64,000 bases of DNA from Prinia subflava (Eukaryota > Chordata > Aves > Passeriformes > Cisticolidae). This document shows positions 24,164-35,629 of the stretch, in pieces (position 1 is the stretch's first letter; every line of letters begins with the position of its first letter). The DNA is taken from assembly GCF_021018805.1 (NCBI RefSeq), contig NW_026960612.1:372001-436000 (forward strand), in the 5' to 3' direction. Under the pieces are notes generated by a model. It saw only the letters and a program-made list of their open reading frames with translations, ran no database searches and had not been told where the DNA came from. The translations under genes were made by a program, and so were the position numbers.

Positions 24164-24387
24164 TCCTCACAGGGTACATGCATTCCTCCTTCCTGAGGCC
24201 TTACAATCCAGCCAAAGTACAGAAGGATGTAGCAGAAAATGGCTTTGGTGATGATGATTTTGATGACATCAACCTCTTTGTCTCTTTATGGCCCCCTACT
24301 GACAGCAGCTCACCTTTTCACTTCTGTGAAAATCCTGCAATTAATGGCTCAGGGACTGGTGCTCTTCAGGGTATGGATGGTCAGCAT
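24164..24387 (+). CDS. ARHGEF38: ARHGEF38 exon: end of first SH3 domain and inter-SH3 linker
   Basis: 224 nt, phase 1 to phase 0, acceptor ttctggtttctag, donor gtatga. It completes the SH3 domain with GYMHSSFLRPYNP (the usual G-Y-[IV]-P-S-[NS]-Y/F-[LV] end) and adds an acidic linker (GFGDDDFDDINLFVSLWPP). The frame is intact. Confidence 0.88.
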
Positions 24388-25052
24388 GTATGATACACAC
24401 TGTGCCTGTCTTCTTGTTGTTTCTATTAAAAATCTAAAATTATACTGTTAGTAATTTAAATGCTTTCCTTTCACACCAATCTGTCAGTGTGACATAGGAA
24501 TTCGTTATTCTCTGCTCTTAAATAGCTGTGAGGTGCAGTCCTGTGTCACAGAAAACGCACTTGCATCATCCCACCCCATGTATGCCTCAAGGTTCTCATA
24601 AGGAACAGGAACTTGCAAAATAGCTCAGTTGGGGGGATTTTTCAACTTACTGTTGACAAGAAAGCTGTGACAAGAATGCTGATCAGCAAGGCACAGAAGT
24701 GACCCATGTGCCACATTTGAGTATAGGAGCTTTAGAAAAGGTGATTCTCCATGAGGAAACCTTACTGAAAAGTTCTTCATCCAATCCATGGCCACTTGGT
24801 GTGAGCTGAAAACCTTACCAGTGTTGTAAGTTGATGAGGTCTTGGAGCTTGGTTAGTTCATCATGCAGAACTCCCCAGATGCTTCAATTCTACTTTTTAT
24901 TTTGGCCCTGTCTATAAATTGCACACCATGTTGGTTTGTACATGTTATTACATGTTTTCTGTATAAGAACTCCTACTGATACACAGCTACACAGTAACAT
25001 GTGGCTACACTTTTCAATTCTGATTTTTGTTTATGTGGCTTTCCTTTTTCAG
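24388..25052. other. ARHGEF38 last intron
   Basis: No features are seen. It ends with the acceptor ttcctttttcag. Confidence 0.6.
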
Positions 25053-25322
25053 ATCTTCTATGCTGTTTATACATTTCAAGCTAGAAGTGACCAAGAACTC
25101 AGCCTTCAGGAGTACCAGAGGGTGAGGATACTTCGCTTTTCTGACCTGAGTGACAATAAGGAATGCTGGTTAGCTGAAGCAAAAGGTCAGAAGGGATATG
25201 TACCATCTAATTATCTAGGGAAGATGACATGCTTAGGAGGGGAAGGGCCTGTTGAGCCAGACTCTGAAGCAGACAGAATAATCATGTTAGGTTTGCTGCA
25301 AGCAAAGCAAGCTCACAAGTGA
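25053..25322 (+). CDS. ARHGEF38: ARHGEF38 terminal exon: second SH3 domain and stop
   Basis: The exon begins in phase 0 and ends at TGA 25320-25322. It encodes IFYAVYTFQARSDQELSLQE, YQRVRILRFSDLSDNKECW and LAEAKGQKGYVPSNYLGKM, a complete canonical SH3 domain with ALYDY-like YAVYTF, the Trp, and GYVPSNYL. An acidic C-terminal tail follows. The gene ends here and converges on INTS12, the same arrangement as in other vertebrates. The domain is intact despite lesions upstream. Confidence 0.92.
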   Translation: MFYAVYTFQARSDQELSLQEYQRVRILRFSDLSDNKECWLAEAKGQKGYVPSNYLGKMTCLGGEGPVEPDSEADRIIMLGLLQAKQAHK

Positions 25323-26544
25323 TTGACAGAAGACATGGTATCCAGCACATAGATGATACTGAGAAACTCCATTCTCCAAAAGTCATCACCTTGTCAAGAC
25401 CTGAGGGAGGAAACATTTAACAGGAAGAGTGTTTCTGATTAACATGCTGAAGAGCTTGCTTTTCTATTACCCCATAATTATCTCTTTTGTCAAAGCGTCG
25501 TACATCAAGACTCAACCTACAAGTACAAATCACAGATGAAATTACATTTTTCTTCCATGATATTTAGCAAATAATATTCAAGATGAAGAGAATTAGCCTT
25601 GAAAAAGGACAAATTCAGTCATCAGGGATAGTGTAGGCTGAGTTGTTCCTGAACTGTTATCTCAGTGAACACAGACACATCTTAAAACTTGAGCTTTTTT
25701 GATTGTTTTTATCCTCAGCTGCTTTTGTGAAGAACCTTTTTTCTCAGTGGAGATTATTGGATTGGTGTTGCATTTCTGTGAAATGGTATGCTCTGTGTCA
25801 CCCCTCGAAAGTGTACGGTTTATTCCAAATCTGTAACCCTCCCCTGAAGCATCATGTATCTGTAATTCCATTGGCCCAAGTCTTTTTCCACACCCATTTT
25901 GAATCTCCCTCTTAAGCTGTGCAGGGAGACGAGAAGTTCTCTTGCTCTTGGGCTCTTGCTCTCTGGCTCTCTGGCTCTTGCTCCTGCTCCCTTGCTCCCT
26001 AGCCTCTCCCTCTCTTCCTCTCCCTCCCCTTTCTTCCCCTTCCCCTTTTCCCTCAGAAACCATGCTGCTGCCTGGTGTGGGATCCCCAAGAAATCCTCCT
26101 CTAACTAGCACCCTCAGAAGCCGTCTGGAGTCTCCTTGCCTGCCTGCTGCCACCTACGAACATACAGCCTAGGGGGCCCCCGGGGAACCCCCCTTAATGC
26201 AATGCAACAGATTGGGAAAAGAAAAATCGCTTAATTTTTAAGGAAACATTTCAACTTAAAACATACCAGATGTGGTGGTACCAGTGACTAGTCCCAGGGA
26301 AGAAGGTATGTTTAGATAAATATGGAAATGCAGGAAGGAAAAGAGGGGACATTAGAAACAGGTACTGTGACATAAAGAAGTTAAATTTTTCAATTAATTA
26401 CACAACTGATTCATATGGTAGAAACAGTTTGAAGCAATATGGAAGTGCCCCAGGTTTGAAATTCACGTCTCCACACTTACTGCTTTAGTGCAAGATCTGT
26501 GTAGTGAAATGAAACCTGTGTTATTAGTCTTGGGAAATTTACTG

Positions 26545-26548
<4 letters not shown>

Positions 26549-26578
<30 letters not shown>

Positions 26579-26590
26579 AAAAAAAAAGAA
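26549..26590. repeat. Poly(A) tract
   Basis: A run of about 28 A, then GG and AAAAAAAG. It could be a retroposon tail or a simple repeat. Confidence 0.9.
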
Positions 26591-29500
26591 AAGTCAAGTG
26601 GCACCTCTCAATGAATATTTAGTGCCTCTCTGATTCCTTAAGTCAGATGCAGAGATCATAATATCTAGTGAATAGGTGTCTTTAGGTTCACGGACTGCAG
26701 TGATTCCTATGTCAGGCTAGTGCCCTGCACTTGAAATAGACTGAATGGTGACAGCAAACAGAAAACACCTCCTTGTGATTCTCACTGATACCCAAGTGCT
26801 CATCACAAGGTATTTCACCACATCAATGCCAAGGTGCTCTAGCGATTAGTGAAGACCTGGTGCAAAAAGGAAACAAAAAAGTGATTATGCCTGCTGCAAA
26901 TAGTGTAAGTGAAAGTAAACTCCTGTCAGGTATTTTCTGTATTGCATAATTGCATGTACTGATGACTAAAATGACAATACTGTTAAAATCAAGGGCAGGG
27001 GGCAGGTAGTGTTGCTGATAGAGGGTATACAGATATTGTTCTAAAGCTTTTGTCTGAGTTGCTACTTCCCATAGTTTGAAGAGTCAGCAAAGAAAGGATG
27101 AGAAAAGTTAGGGCAGTTGCTACACACAGTAGTTTCTGCTATGCTAATGAACCTGGTTTCATTTTCTTTAATGTCCTCAATTTTCAGATTATTTTCATAA
27201 AAGGGTAGAGAAAGTTGTCAGTCTTGCTCAGAGACTGAATGCAGGGGATCACAGAGATGAAACCTGAAATTTGTGCTGGATTAAATCATATGATAGAGAA
27301 ACTTTTAGAGTTCTCAGAGATAGATATCCAGAATCTGGTGTGGGAATCTGTGAATTGCTATTCAGTGAGCATTATTTTGCCTTATTGTACATCACCTCAG
27401 GCACTTAAATCTTGCTGTCCCCATAGTAAGCAAAAAGGGTTCTCAACCATTTTATGAATGGATTTAGCTTCTTTTATGGAAGGCTTCACCTTTAGTTAAA
27501 TGTAATATGCAGAGGGAGTATCAGCTTGGAAGAATGGACTGAAAGACTCACCCCTACCCTTCTAGTGCTTTGACTTTTGTATTTTGAGATTATGGGCAAG
27601 ATACACACAAGAAAGTTTTCAGCTCTGTCTTACAATTTAAAATATTTTATTTGGAGATGATCTATACTTTGCAATAGTTGAAACAGTTTTAGAAATGACC
27701 GAATTGTACTTAATAAGCTTAATGCAGTCATGTAAGCACAATGATGAAGTTTTGCATTTCAGACAGCGGAATTAATCAAGGGAAAGAGTCAGAAAAAAAA
27801 GATTTCTGAAGTCTTAGCACTGAAAACTCAGACTGAGTCACAGGGAGAGCTCCAATTTTGAGTGTTAGGTACATTCCTCATGAAAAATCAGACTCTGTGA
27901 AGGTGCCTCAAAGCGTACTCAAATGCTGTTCTCCAAAATATTCGCTAGGTACCCTGATCCTGAAGTAACAAGGAATGAAGGATGATAATACTGGAGTAGA
28001 CCACCTAAATTTCTTTGAATTTCTGGGGGACCTGGCAACTCCTAGTAGGCCAAATGAAATCCCAGTGTAGGATTAGGATCCGTAATAATTTTCATATTGT
28101 GGGATAATTATGACTTTATTATAGCCTCAGAACTTGGGATCCATTAAAAGTAAAGGTTACAGTATTCTAAGAGCTTCCTTAATCTCATTAATGACAAAAC
28201 AAATTTATTTTGATTGAAGCAGGGACAGGCAGTTTACTGAATTGATCTTGCATTTGTTCAAATGTGTGTTTTACTTGAGCTGTTGTCACAATAAATATGT
28301 ACAACTACTTCCAAGATTGGGTCCACTCAAACTGAAGTGTTTCTCCAGGGAATATTTTTACATGATGCCATTGATAACCTGGAACCCAGAAAATGTCCAA
28401 GCCAGTACACAGCAGAGTCCTAGGCTCTGACCTTTGGTGCCTCTGTGCTTCACCATCTTCCCTTTGGCTGGATGGTGCATGTGCTCTGTTCTTTTCCAGC
28501 TGCTCCTGAGATTGTGACCACTATGAGCTGCAGTAGATAAAAGTTTGTAAATCACAGAGCCTTGTGTTAGACGTTTCTTTTTAGATGCAGGTATCACCAG
28601 CATCCCCTAGTCCAGCCAGAGGGAGTACTCATGGAACCAGAGTAACCTATCATTTCACATTATTGACGATATCAGAAGATGGGCATCTATGAAAAAACCA
28701 TCATATTTAAGTGGAAGTAAAATACTACCACACCAATTTCTAAAACATTTAAGAAAAGTCAGGTAGCTATTTTTATAGTAAATCACAGAGCAATTTGGTT
28801 TGGGGATAGAAAAATCACAGGACTATTTTTGTTATTTTTACTAAATAGGAGGCATGCTTCTCAAATTTCAGATGGGCATTCCCTCTTCCTGCCCTACACT
28901 ACATTCCTCAATCTGAAACACGACTTCAGTCAAACAAGCCTGTAGAACAGACTCCTTTCCTGAAAATACAATTGTTAATTCCATCCTAACTATAATATCA
29001 AAGCAGAAAGCAAGTGTTCCCTTCAATCTTCTCCATTTTTCAGCAGAGCCTATCTAACATATTCAAGCTAAACACTTGATTTAAAAGACCTGGTTTGTGC
29101 TATAAATCCTTTCTGATATAATACTTCAAAGAATCACAATCCTAACTGACATTTTTATACCAACAGAAGATGACTTTGTATTCCATTTAGGAGGCTGGGG
29201 AAGTTGCAGTGGAAGTCTTTTGCTGATGCAAACTGTACCTGTATTGCAGATTTTGCTAATGCAATGCTATCGACAAATGCAGCCAGACTTGGCCTTACTA
29301 GAGGGAAAAGAGAGGCACTCACAAAAAGCACAGCGTCATTTATTTTATTCTGAATGAAGGGACCCTACAGTCAATCCATACCAGAGTTATAGATGCAAAG
29401 ACATCAGGGCACACTTGAATCAGGACTCAGGAGTATTCTAAAGGGCACTGGCTACCACAATTTAAAAACAAGGATCATTCTTTTTCTGCCTGTGTTCACC

Positions 29501-30173
29501 CCATTGGTGGTACCTAAAGTAATTGGCACAGTTGAGATGTAAGGTCCTACACTCACAAGCAAAGCTTTATGTATGTTAAGAGGCAAGACAGAGGCAGCTA
29601 GCATGTTGAACACTCCTCTGGGAGCAGGTTTAACTACTGGAATGAACACTTCACATAGGAGCACTTGGCCATTTAAAGAATCTATCTTTACACTACTTCT
29701 TAGTGTAGGCAACAGTCTTCTGATGAACACTTAGGAAGAAAAGATGCCTTCTGTTTGCTAATGGAAACGGTGCCAGTGTCTTTTCCTACTATGCTACCAT
29801 TAAAAATCCTCTGTGCTGGAAAGGCAGAAGGATGGGCTGATCAAAAAGCAGTAAAAGTTCTGGATTCCTCCTCCTCATGCTGTTATTTTTACATAGTCCT
29901 GGAAGCTGCAGGCACTACAAAGATAAAACCTTGCACTTTTTTCCCTCCACAGGAAATAATAGCTGAAAAAATATGCAAATTTTCCAGGCAGCTGAGGCAA
30001 TCTTGAGTAAATGAAACTATTCCTTTGGCTGTTTAAGGAAATTTAGCCTAAATCTTAATTGTGGAGAAAGGAAATGAGGTATGGGAAATAGCTGCTATAT
30101 ATCAAGCTTTACATATACTTAAATTACAGGATGGCAAAGAAAAACAGTAGCTTTCACCTACCTATGCCAGTCT

Positions 30174-30660
30174 GTGTGGTGGGTTTACCATGGACAGATG
30201 TCAGATGCCCACCCCAGCTGCTCTGTCACTCGCTCCCCTCCTCAGCTGGGTGGGGAGGATAGAAAACAAGATGGAAGGGTCATAGGTCAAATAAGGGGAG
30301 TGAGAGATCACTCACCAATTACCATCATGGACAAGACTCGGCTTTGGGAAGATTAATGTGACTTACTACCCATCAAATCAGAGCATGATGAGAAAATAAA
30401 ACTGGCCATGCAAACCCAATACAGTCCAAGATGTTTTCATGTTTAGTGATGCTCCCCTCATCACTGAAGGAATGGAGGGAAATTGCCATGTGCTGATCAC
30501 AGAAAGCAAGACTCAAGGTCATTTTCCAGTGCCTACCTTGAGCCAATTCTCAGCTGAACATAACCTGGAGCAGTTGGGATGAAGAGAGGGAGCGCAAACA
30601 GCTCAGGGGTAAGAGTGGAGAGCTGGAGTGCCTGATATTTCTCAAAACCAGGACGGTTCT
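30174..30660. repeat. Probable old interspersed repeat
   Basis: The composition and motifs (TGTGTGGTGGGTTTACCATGG, CTGCTCTGTCACTC, GATCACTCACCAATTACC) have the look of an old avian LTR-type repeat. Ends were not determined and family assignment is from memory, so confidence is low. Confidence 0.35.
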
Positions 30661-31175
30661 CTACATTTTAAGATAACTTGAAGACAGTTTTGACTCTCTT
30701 CTGTTCCTTTCAGTTGAAGTTTCTCACAGTATAAAACCAAAGTAGGCCAATTTAGCAAACTGCCAAACCAAAAATCTCAATTTAAATACACTGTTGTTGA
30801 ACAGTTAAATTTTGAAATTAAAAGAAAGTATTTTTCCCCTAACAAGCTTTGTAATTTGAGGTAATAAACTCTGCATAATATAGACAGCCTTGAACATCTG
30901 AAGCATTTTAAGTATTGAAATATGGGATGAAAGAAAAGTGGCAATGACTTCCCAGATTAATAATCCTTTTATTATTAACATTTAAGAATGACAGTTTCAG
31001 AAAGTTCAATTTATTAAGTATCTACACAAATGTGGGGGTTTTAATATTAAAAAATACCCAACTTTTGCAATTTCAAGTTTCAGTGCTTTGAGCTACAAAA
31101 CCAGGAGCTTGTAATAATGAATTCCTCCAACATATTTAATTCACAGATTTGCAAAGGCAGAAGGAATACCAGAAT

Positions 31176-31443
31176 TGTGAAAAATGTGAAACGATTAATT
31201 CGTGTTCTTATGGTAAATTGAAAAACTATAAAATTGTATAAATGTGTATTGGGTAAAGTCTATGTTTTAGGAGACCTTGTAGCAGATGGTGAAACTAACA
31301 ACCCTGAAAAAGCAGGCGCCACCATTCAGAAAGGAACAAAGGATTTATGGGAAAGCCTGCAGCCTTCTCAAGTACCGGGAGGAGACTCATCAAGATAAGG
31401 TGGCCCAGCGATCTACACCTTGGTTGACACCCTCACAAACTAT
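31176..31443 (+). mobile_element. Old solo LTR, left part (interrupted by provirus)
   Basis: It begins TGTGAAAAATGTG after the duplication AGAAT (31171-31175) and is cut at CTAT by the young provirus. It continues at 42333, so the intact element would have been about 669 bp. Confidence 0.8.
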
Positions 31444-32129
31444 TGTGAAAAAGGCTTGTTGTGTGTGTGTGGCTCTACGCAGATATTTACTATATGCAAT
31501 ATGCTAGGTAGAAAAGTTATGCTATATTAACATTTGAATAATATAGTAAATGTAGTTTTTAACATTAAGTTTTAGTAATAAAAGAATTGTGTGTAAGATA
31601 TTCTCTTTAGCTCAAGAAAAGAAAAAAAAAAGGGAGAGGCCCGGAGGTGTTTCTCAATAGAGATAACAGTTACAACAAGAAGAAGAGAACCCCCCCTTAG
31701 AATTTTCAGAAGAAAAGATGCATATCTCCCTGAATCCACAGGAGCCACCTGGTCAAGACAGACTGAATCCACACAAACCACCTGGTCAAGCCCAACTCCT
31801 GGACGCCAAGGATTAGAAGGGGGACTCTGGGCAAACGGGTCTGTCTTAAGATAAAGATTGCATAATTTTGAAATTTTTGTCTTCAAAAAGGGGACATTCC
31901 TCCCGAAGAGGGCCCTTCTCTTTCCTAGCCTTTGTCTGGGAGGGAGGGGGGACGACAGTCCGGACTGCCTTTTTTTTTTTTTTTCTTTGCTCTTAGTGTC
32001 TCATTATTTGTCCTGTCTCTGAAAACTTTTTTGAACTTTTATTATTGTATTATTTTTTTTTGTAACCAATTTTTATTCTTTATTAAATTTTCATAAATTT
32101 CAAAAAGCGAGTGATTGGCATTTATCACA
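31444..32129 (+). repeat. 5' LTR (686 bp)
   Basis: TGTGA...TCACA inverted ends. A CT/GA-rich U3, a G-rich block (GGGAGGGAGGGGGG-like) at about 31938-31955, a 15-T run, then TATTAAATTTTCATAAATTT near the end. I could not place an unambiguous TATA box. Confidence 0.95.
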
Positions 32130-32132
32130 ATT

Positions 32133-32150
32133 TGGTAGCAGAGGATGGTT
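32133..32150 (+). promoter_or_regulatory. Primer-binding site for initiator methionine tRNA
   Basis: TGGTAGCAGAGGATGGTT is exactly complementary to the last 18 nt (with CCA) of vertebrate initiator tRNA-Met. It lies 3 bp after the LTR. It would prime minus-strand DNA synthesis. This primer is unusual for a vertebrate retrovirus of this class. Confidence 0.85.
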
Positions 32151-33142
32151 AAATTACCCCACTGCTAAGAATAGAAAAGGGGAGACGCGTCCCGCCTGCA
32201 TTAGGCGGCCTCGGCTCTGTTCCTAGCAGAGTATCCCAGAAAGGGGTAAGATCCAAGGACAAAGGAGAGACAATAAGGCAAAGAGAAGGGAAAGAATTCC
32301 CTAAAATTCCGCGGTAGCTAGCTCATAACATCAACGTGTACACGAAGAATAAAGAACCAAGGACAACGGAGTGAGTAAGTAATTGCAGAGATTGAGGGGG
32401 TGGTTCTTGGCGCGGAACGGGGGCTGAAAGTGTGTGACTGAGAGGCGGGCTGGGGTAAAACCTGGACCTTCCAAGCGAGAGCGGAGTCTTCTATGCTGCG
32501 TTTTCGTTTTCCCGAGAGGGAGGTGGCCAGTACAAGGACGAAAGTGAATGGTAAAAAGGAGTGAGAGAACCCCCCCAGGGAGAAGGTAAAGTGTGTGAAA
32601 AGGGGACCCTAAAAACATAGGGTGGGTTGAAGAAAAATTCCAAGAGCACCCAGAATTTTAGCCGGGTTGAGGAAAATTCTGAGAGCACCCAGAGTTGTTT
32701 AATAACCAGCTGGATTGAATAATATCCAGAGAACACCCAGGGGTTTAGCTGGGTTAAGGGTATTCTAAGACATCCAGGGTTATATTAAATTCTGCAGAGT
32801 TTAGGGATATCCCTGAGAAACCTGGAGTATTGCCAGGTTGAGGGGGTGTCTGAAAAAAAATAGGAGCTGGCCAGGTACTCTTAAAGAGTGTACAAAGTTG
32901 TGTGGAACATAAAAGGTACCTTGTGGTTGTGATTGTCTTGTTGAATGTGAGACTGAGTGAAAAATAAAGTGGAGTGAATGTGGATGAATGATTTTTATTT
33001 TTTTAAGCTTTATTATAGCCTCTTGGAGGAAGTAAATCGTATTAAGAAGTAGTGTGAGAGAAAGGGAAAAAAGTAGCTTTTGAGGAGGTAAAGGGAAGCT
33101 GAACAGAGGCAAGGGGGGGTGGAGGAGAGAGAAAATTGAAAA
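32151..33142 (+). other. Proviral leader with candidate splice donor
   Basis: This is a 1-kb untranslated leader between primer site and gag. GGGGTAAGAT at about 32243-32252 (GT at 32246) is a possible major splice donor for env or accessory mRNAs. The 3' part is purine-rich up to the gag ATG. The packaging signal would be expected here. Confidence 0.55.
32619..32850 (+). repeat. Degenerate tandem repeats in the proviral leader
   Basis: Four to five units of about 40-50 bp share GGGTTGA-GG-AAATTC, then a GAGAGCACCCAG core. Cores begin near 32622, 32664, 32710, 32748 and 32833. CCAG/CTGG arms within and between units could form stem-loops. Confidence 0.7.
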
Positions 33143-35629
33143 ATGGGACAGAAATCCAGTAAGGAGAAGACAGGGAAGAAAAGAAAAAGTAAAAGACCAT
33201 TCACAGAAATTCCTCCAGATAGCGCGCTAGGAATCATGATAAATAATTGGGAAGAAAACCCTTGTACAAGAAAAAAGGATAAAATAAAGATGATACAATT
33301 TTGTATGCTAGAATGGCCAAGAGAGAAAATAAGATCTGATCACGTTTATTGGCCTAGATATGGTTCCTTTGAAAAATGGATTTGTCAGGCTTTAAATGAA
33401 TTTGTAAATTCAAAGGAAGAGAGTAATTTAGAAGAAAGAGATTATGCAACCTGTTGGACGGGTGAGTATAGGAAAATAAAAATATTTAAAATAACAGAAA
33501 CCCCTGGGACAAAACAGGGAAAGAAAACAGGGAAAGGGAAGGAAGGAAAACAGGAGAAAAAAGGAGAGAAGGAATGGGACCCTCTACAGTTTTTACCCCC
33601 TCCTTTTCAAAGCACACCTGCATTGCCAGAGTTAGGACCCGGTGAGAGTTCTCCCTCGGCCCCAATGTCGGAGCGGGTCCCTGCCCCAGCATACACCGCA
33701 GATACCTGCTTGACGTATAGTCTAGCCCCGGTTCCCCTCCCGGGCGCGGGTCCGCTTGGGATGGCAGCCCCAGCGGTGCCGGGTTCCTTCCCTCCCCCCC
33801 CGGTAACGGTCTCCTGTCTGCCTGAGGCGGCAGCGGGGGGAGGGGTCTCCACCCTTTCTCAACTGGCAGGGCTGGCTGGTTCGTCCTCTGCGATGGCGGC
33901 GGCAGCGGCGGGAAAGGTCCCTGTCCCGTCTCAGCTGGCGGGGGTGGCGGGTTCGCTCCCGCTTGCAGCAGCCGCTCGGTTCTTGCCCCCTTCACCCGCT
34001 ACCGGGGGTCCCCAAACTTTTCACCCAGCCACAGTAGTAGTGTCGCCAGCGGCGGCGGCTCCCGGCCCTCCTGGGATGGCGGCGGCAGCGGCGGCCTTTC
34101 CGCCCGCTGCGGTGGTGATGCCGCCGGCGGTGGCTGTTCCCCCCTCCCGTGCAGCAGCCGTGGGCCTTTTCCCTCCCCTTCTCCCTCCCGGCGGGGGCGG
34201 TGGGACCTTCCTCCCTTCCCCTCCCCCGGCGGCGGGGTCCTCGCTGCTGGCGTGCGGCGGGTGCCCGCCGGTCCCGTCCCTGGTGGCGTTGGCAGCGGTC
34301 CCGGCTCCTGCAATGCTGGATGCTGCCGCCACGGCCCCATCTTTGCCGGAGATGGCGGCCCCGGTCGCCATGGGCCGCGCTGGTGACCTAACCACATGGA
34401 GAAGACAGGAAATGACTTCCCCTTCAGAAGTTCTGGTGGCAAGCCCTGCCCATGCCCCACCTTTGGAGGACCAAAACTCAATAGTCAATCCTCCAAGGTT
34501 CCCACTTCCTGTTATGGGAACTGTTTCTATGGAAACCACGGCCGCTATGGTTAAAAAGAGCTTGTCGTCTCTGCCAGATGCCCCTTATAAAAATACTAGA
34601 AATGCAGTTAGGAAACAACTTTCTCCTGATTATTACTCACCACATGAAAACAAAACTAAAGAAAAGGAATGGGAAAAAGAAATCGGGCTATTTCCCCTAC
34701 GAGAGGTGCCCATGGGAGGGGGAGGAACGGGGTTCGTGAATGCTCCCCTGACCTCCTCTGAGGTTAGGAGTTTTAAAAAAGAAATAAAAGGGATTCTGGA
34801 AGACCCCATAGGTACAGCTGAACAGCTTGACCAATTCCTGGGACCAAATATCTATACTTGGGAGGAATTGCAGTCCATAACTAAGATATTATTCTCTCAT
34901 GAGGAAAGGCAAATGATCCGAGCAGCAGGAGTAAAAATATGGAATAGAGAACATCCCCAGGGACCCCCTGGAGAAGACATAATGCCAACAGAACCCCCAG
35001 AGTGGGGTCAGAATAATGAGGAAGGGAGGAAACGTATGAATGATTATCGCAATACATTAATCAAGGGAATAAAAGAGGCAGCCCCTCGAGGAGTAAATGC
35101 TAAAAAGGCCTTTGAAATACAACAGGGAAAAGAAGAGACCCCAACTGAATGGTTAGATCGACTTAGGAGAAATATAAAACAATATTCTGGAATAGATCCT
35201 GAAACTGAAGTGGGAAAAGCTTTATTGAGAATAAATTTTGTTACAAATGCTTGGCCAGATATTAGAAAAAAATTAGAAAAGATTGACGATTGGCATGGAA
35301 AACCATTAGATGATTTACTGAAGGAAGCTCAAAAAGTCTATGTTCGAAGGGATGAAGAACAAACTAAGCTACAGGCAAAAATTATGGCAGTTACTATGAG
35401 GGAAAACAATTCCCGGAGAAATAAAAGACACACAGGCACTGCTCCTAAATATGATGGTCATAGAGACAGGAGAATGGAAAAAAATAAAACCCCAACACAA
35501 ACAAAGCCACAAGGGCATCCCAGAAATGTCTGTTTTTTCTGTCAAGGTGAAGGACATTATAGAAGGGACTGTCCTAAACGGGCAAAAGATCTAAAAATCT
35601 TCAAAGAGATGAATACAGAGAGTGACTAG
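33143..35629 (+). CDS. gag: Gag polyprotein, 828 codons, gammaretrovirus-like
   Basis: ATG 33143 starts MGQKSSKEK, with Gly2 suitable for myristoylation. Residues 1-130 are a basic matrix (WPREKIRSDHVYWPRYGSFE). Residues about 150-420 form an Ala/Pro/Gly/Val-rich low-complexity insert coded by GC-rich DNA. Capsid follows at about 500-750 (LREVPMGGGGTGFVNAPLTS; major-homology-like TPTEWLDRLRRNIKQYSGID). One zinc knuckle CFFCQGEGHYRRDC starts at residue 797. The length exceeds the roughly 500-540 residues usual for gammaretroviruses, mostly through the insert. The frame is fully open and ends in TAG 35627-35629, with pro continuing in the same frame. No PTAP or PPxY late motif was obvious. Confidence 0.93.
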   Translation: MGQKSSKEKTGKKRKSKRPFTEIPPDSALGIMINNWEENPCTRKKDKIKMIQFCMLEWPREKIRSDHVYWPRYGSFEKWICQALNEFVNSKEESNLEERDYATCWTGEYRKIKIFKITETPGTKQGKKTGKGKEGKQEKKGEKEWDPLQFLPPPFQSTPALPELGPGESSPSAPMSERVPAPAYTADTCLTYSLAPVPLPGAGPLGMAAPAVPGSFPPPPVTVSCLPEAAAGGGVSTLSQLAGLAGSSSAMAAAAAGKVPVPSQLAGVAGSLPLAAAARFLPPSPATGGPQTFHPATVVVSPAAAAPGPPGMAAAAAAFPPAAVVMPPAVAVPPSRAAAVGLFPPLLPPGGGGGTFLPSPPPAAGSSLLACGGCPPVPSLVALAAVPAPAMLDAAATAPSLPEMAAPVAMGRAGDLTTWRRQEMTSPSEVLVASPAHAPPLEDQNSIVNPPRFPLPVMGTVSMETTAAMVKKSLSSLPDAPYKNTRNAVRKQLSPDYYSPHENKTKEKEWEKEIGLFPLREVPMGGGGTGFVNAPLTSSEVRSFKKEIKGILEDPIGTAEQLDQFLGPNIYTWEELQSITKILFSHEERQMIRAAGVKIWNREHPQGPPGEDIMPTEPPEWGQNNEEGRKRMNDYRNTLIKGIKEAAPRGVNAKKAFEIQQGKEETPTEWLDRLRRNIKQYSGIDPETEVGKALLRINFVTNAWPDIRKKLEKIDDWHGKPLDDLLKEAQKVYVRRDEEQTKLQAKIMAVTMRENNSRRNKRHTGTAPKYDGHRDRRMEKNKTPTQTKPQGHPRNVCFFCQGEGHYRRDCPKRAKDLKIFKEMNTESD
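35627..35629 (+). promoter_or_regulatory. gag UAG stop in a probable readthrough context
   Basis: GAC TAG GGA: TAG is followed by GG and the same frame stays open into protease. This is the gammaretroviral arrangement in which a fraction of ribosomes read UAG to make Gag-Pol. A downstream pseudoknot would be expected; I did not fold it. Confidence 0.7.

Larger units (their letters stand above)
25323..31170. other. ARHGEF38 3'UTR and intergenic sequence
   Basis: The start must be the ARHGEF38 3'UTR; I cannot decide which AATAAA ends it (candidates lie near 28288, 30397 and 30862). A pyrimidine-rich TCTC/CTCC tract covers about 25935-26060. No protein-coding gene is recognised. The section from 26600 to 30170 looks like ordinary AT-rich intergenic DNA. 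Confidence 0.5.

Noticed and set aside
25662..26153. 163-codon minus-strand Arg/Glu/Gly-rich frame
   Set aside because: Product of a pyrimidine-rich simple tract near the ARHGEF38 3' end.
31572..31886. 104-codon minus-strand frame repeated at 41771-42085
   Set aside because: It occurs twice only because the LTRs are identical; LTR shadow.
33486..34539. Minus-strand frames of 160-172 codons antisense to gag
   Set aside because: Shadows of the GC-rich Ala/Pro/Gly spacer; an antisense retroviral protein was considered but nothing supports it.
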